From contig NZ_CP038853.1 in assembly GCF_004792415.1 (NCBI RefSeq), positions 3,410,001 to 3,474,000 of the forward strand: a stretch of 64,000 bases of DNA, read 5' to 3'. The stretch comes from Pantoea vagans. Its GTDB lineage: Bacteria > Pseudomonadota > Gammaproteobacteria > Enterobacterales > Enterobacteriaceae. Shown piece after piece: positions 63,330 to 64,000 of this stretch. Position 1 is the first letter of the stretch. The number at the start of each line of letters is the position of its first letter. The notes beneath the pieces are model-generated. The model had not been told where the DNA came from. It worked only from the letters and a program-made list of their open reading frames with translations, and made no database searches. The position numbers and the translations under genes are program-made.

Positions 63330-63335
63330 TATAAT
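63330..63335 (+). promoter_or_regulatory. -10 box of the solute-binding protein gene
   Basis: Perfect TATAAT 49 bp before the ATG. No good -35 is visible 17 bases upstream, as the operator occupies that spacer. Confidence 0.65.
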
Positions 63336-63384
63336 TGCTGGCTCAACAGTCTCTGATGTTTAAACCTGCAAAAACGGATGAGCT

Positions 63385-64000
63385 ATGAAATCGCAAACCA
63401 CCCTGGGCAAACTGCTCGGCACCACGCTCGCACTCTGTTCACTTTCGTTCTGTACGCTGGCTGCCAGCGATAATAATCCTTATGGGCTGATCGAACCGGG
63501 TCAGCTACGGGTCGCCAGCGTCGGCGACTCCAAACCTTACACCTTCACGGACGCCAGCGGTCAGTTCACCGGCTTTGACGTCGAGTTTTTCCGGGACGTC
63601 GCCCACCGTATCGGGATCGATAAGGTCGATTTTATTGGTCAGGACTTCTCGGCGATCATGCCGGCCGTGGCTAACGGTCAGTATGACGCGGCGGTGGCGG
63701 CTATCGGCATCACGCCTGCGCGGGAAAAGACGGTCGACTTTTCGATGGGGTATCTGGCGGGATTTCTCACCGTTCTCACCCGATCTGACAGCGGCGTGAA
63801 GGATGTCGCCAGCCTGGCAAAACACCGGCTCGGCGTCGTTCAGGGCACGCTGCAGGAGAGCTATGCCGTCGAACACTTCCCACAGACCGATCTGGTGCGC
63901 TTCCCGGATAACAACAGCGCCGTCTCCGCGCTCAACAACGGCACGCTCGACGCCATTTTCCTGGACTACGAGGCGGCCAAAAGCTACGCCGAACGCTTCA
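63385..64000 (+). CDS. ABC transporter solute-binding protein, amino-acid type (3' end cut by window)
   Basis: The frame is open from the ATG at 63385 to the window end, giving 205 residues. A signal peptide (about 1-26, [17 protein letters not shown]) precedes a type 3 extracellular solute-binding domain: [38 protein letters not shown] and [29 protein letters not shown]. These usually bind amino acids or opines. Regulation by the divergent LacI protein is expected. Permease and ATPase genes probably follow beyond the window. Confidence 0.88.
   Translation, partial: MKSQTTLGKLLGTTLALCSLSFCTLAASDNNPYGLIEPGQLRVASVGDSKPYTFTDASGQFTGFDVEFFRDVAHRIGIDKVDFIGQDFSAIMPAVANGQYDAAVAAIGITPAREKTVDFSMGYLAGFLTVLTRSDSGVKDVASLAKHRLGVVQGTLQESYAVEHFPQTDLVRFPDNNSAVSALNNGTLDAIFLDYEAAKSYAERF

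Overview
The window is an ordinary piece of enterobacterial chromosome, most likely from Pantoea or a close relative in the Erwiniaceae. The backbone is the Escherichia coli 99.5 to 0 minute region in inverted order (mog, talB, yaaA, thrCBA with thrL, yjtD, arcA, creA, rob, gpmB, yjjX, trpR, slt, ettA, nadR, radA, serB, ytjB, yjjG, rimI, holD, rsmC, three tRNA-Leu genes, fhuF, opgB). Protein sequences are close to the E. coli ones, but several E. coli genes are missing and blocks of other genes fill the joints. I saw no insertion sequence, integrase, prophage gene, CRISPR array or clear pseudogene. Both window ends cut a transporter gene.

Layout. 1-16.1 kb: a truncated MFS transporter, then the core block from mog to slt. 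It includes the complete threonine operon with leader peptide and attenuator, and the trp-type operator in front of trpR. creBCD, which separate arcA and creA in E. coli, are absent. 16.3-32.5 kb: an insert between slt and ettA, which are neighbours in E. coli. It holds a urease-independent urea pathway (allophanate hydrolase, urea carboxylase, a GntR regulator and the complete urtABCDE transporter), followed by a deoxyribose locus (deoX, deoP, deoK on the minus strand, divergent from deoR). The deo intergenic region has two DeoR-type operators flanking a CRP-type site. 32.6-44.5 kb: core genes ettA to rsmC, interrupted by a LysR/alcohol dehydrogenase pair, then three tandem tRNA-Leu(CAG) genes. 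Between ytjB and yjjG a 0.4 kb hairpin-rich noncoding segment stands where E. coli carries prfC, osmY, deoCABD and lplA.

44.6-56.4 kb: accessory and semi-conserved genes: a small membrane protein, a membrane diguanylate cyclase, Fur-regulated fhuF, a YbaK-type deacylase, an MHS transporter/LacI/nucleoside hydrolase set, a histidine phosphatase, a beta-propeller protein, an orphan glycosyltransferase and a LysR/tautomerase pair. 56.6-64 kb: opgB (glucan phosphoglycerol transferase), a tandem-repeat coiled-coil protein with a C-terminal membrane anchor, a GNAT acetyltransferase, a MocR-type regulator, and a LacI regulator divergent from an ABC solute-binding protein with two identical perfect operators between them.

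The urea genes give a complete route from extracellular urea to ammonia and CO2. The deo genes give uptake, anomer handling and phosphorylation of deoxyribose. The items most worth checking are the 14-residue repeat coiled-coil protein, the deo and LacI operator pairs, a 144-bp inverted-repeat element between gpmB and yjjX, and the hairpin cluster at the ytjB-yjjG joint. I found no gene set that I would confidently call an undescribed system.
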